DNA of 64,000 nucleotides, taken from Manduca sexta (lineage: Eukaryota > Arthropoda > Insecta > Lepidoptera > Sphingidae). Below, in pieces: positions 63,066-64,000 of the stretch; position 1 is the first letter of the stretch; each line of letters starts with the position of its first letter. The notes under the pieces are model-generated. The model ran no database searches. It saw only the letters and a program-made list of their open reading frames with translations, and was not told the DNA's origin. The position numbers and the translations under genes are program-made. The stretch lies in contig NC_051140.1 of assembly GCF_014839805.1 (NCBI RefSeq), positions 14,281,826-14,345,825 of the forward strand, given 5' to 3'.

Positions 63066-64000
63066 ACTACATTAATGTCCGTTACTAATCGGAATTGGGA
63101 TATGAGTGAATAGTCTATAATATTTCTTAGACCCAATACATATTTTGCTAGTATAATTTTCTAATTGCCACCTCTTACACGCGTAAAGCCGCGGACCATG
63201 TTACCATAATGTATATATGTTTATGAGACTTCAATAAGTGTCATTAATATGTATGTTGTGCATGTTAGTAGTTCAATCACGCACACGACCACCTAAGTCG
63301 CAAATACTTTAACTATGATGCATCGAATCGAGCGCACTCGTTTGCGTTACGGTATCAAGGAAATTAAAACTTAATGATGCAGATAATTAGTTGTTTGGGA
63401 ATCAAAATGAGTGTAATTTAACAAGGTTAGTATGTCTGCACGAATGTGGCGAGCGGCGCTCTTGAAAAAATTGATTCGGTGTGCTACGGTCTCATTTAAT
63501 TTTTGACATTAAAGGCTTCACGAATAAGTATTTAATAAACGATTAACCTTAACGGCGCTTTGGTTTTTCGACTCAAATTATAATTGAATGTGGAAGGTAA
63601 AAAAATAGAGATTACTTAGTCTAAATAAGAGTATAAATGTTTATTACTTAATAAGGTTGCCTAATTATGAAATTATGAACATTTTATTCCCTCATAAGCG
63701 TTTCTAAAGTTATACGTGACGAAAAATCCACCCAAACAAAGTTTCACAACTAATGGAAAAATAACAATAGATCTTCAAAAAATCCTCATGTTGCCACAGA
63801 GAGTACGATATGGTTCGCTCGGTATATAGCCCTCCATTCGGCCTGGGCTGCTCCCCGGTCACACACCGTGAAGAACATTTGGTTCATGGCCACTGACGAA
63901 TCGCCTTATTAGAGACCAATTGAATTTTAATTATTAGTATTATACACATAACTGCAGATAAAGTTTTCGGATTCGAAACAAAACTAGTCACTTATCGAAT
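63066..64000. other. Gene-free stretch to window end
   Basis: Nothing supported on either strand. Confidence 0.4.

Overview
The window is AT-rich animal nuclear DNA and looks like a moth or butterfly (Lepidoptera) scaffold. Its genes are split by GT-AG introns and encode a mitochondrial Era GTPase, an Mpv17-family protein, dihydrolipoamide dehydrogenase and a long RCC1-repeat protein. The spacers are full of tRNA-derived SINEs of lepidopteran type (Metulj-like and others), a copia element, and remnants of R1/Jockey-like and RTE-like LINEs. I see no CRISPR array, operon, rRNA or functional tRNA.

Two runs of exactly 500 N (27175-27674 and 49179-49678) divide the window into three contigs. Contig A (up to 27174) carries, left to right: MPV17L2 (+); a winged-helix/AT-hook/double-PHD/SAM chromatin protein (-); ERAL1 (+); a small four-helix membrane protein (+); about 10 kb of intergenic DNA with SINE, LINE and MITE remnants; and a broken copia element (-) that runs into the gap. 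Contig B (27675-49178) starts inside the last two exons of dihydrolipoamide dehydrogenase (+). It continues with an 18-exon RCC1-repeat gene on the minus strand, probably the orthologue of Drosophila claret, then a 1.33-kb terminal-inverted-repeat DNA transposon. It ends with a second copy of MPV17L2 and of the 3' half of the PHD/SAM gene. Contig C (49679-64000) shows no coding exon that I can support, only SINE and LINE fragments and a CpG-dense stretch.

The main structural result is that 1-7443 and 41587-49178 are near-identical in exons, introns and spacers, and the second copy stops exactly at an assembly gap. The simplest reading is that contigs A and B overlap and carry two haplotypes that were not merged. 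The real order would then be DLD - claret-like - MPV17L2 - PHD/SAM gene - ERAL1 - membrane protein. The copies differ by a SINE insertion, a 270-bp deletion that removes the MPV17L2 stop codon, and several small indels.

Several otherwise well-formed exons contain isolated one-base frame breaks, often in homopolymers. Either the assembly is incompletely polished or these exons are decaying. The genes do not form one pathway. Three encode mitochondrial proteins (MPV17L2, ERAL1, DLD), of which the first two act in mitoribosome assembly; one is a putative chromatin reader and one a putative Rab regulator. I found no convincing new multi-gene system. The least familiar items are the domain combination of the PHD/SAM protein and the TIR transposon with its repeated 14-bp motif.
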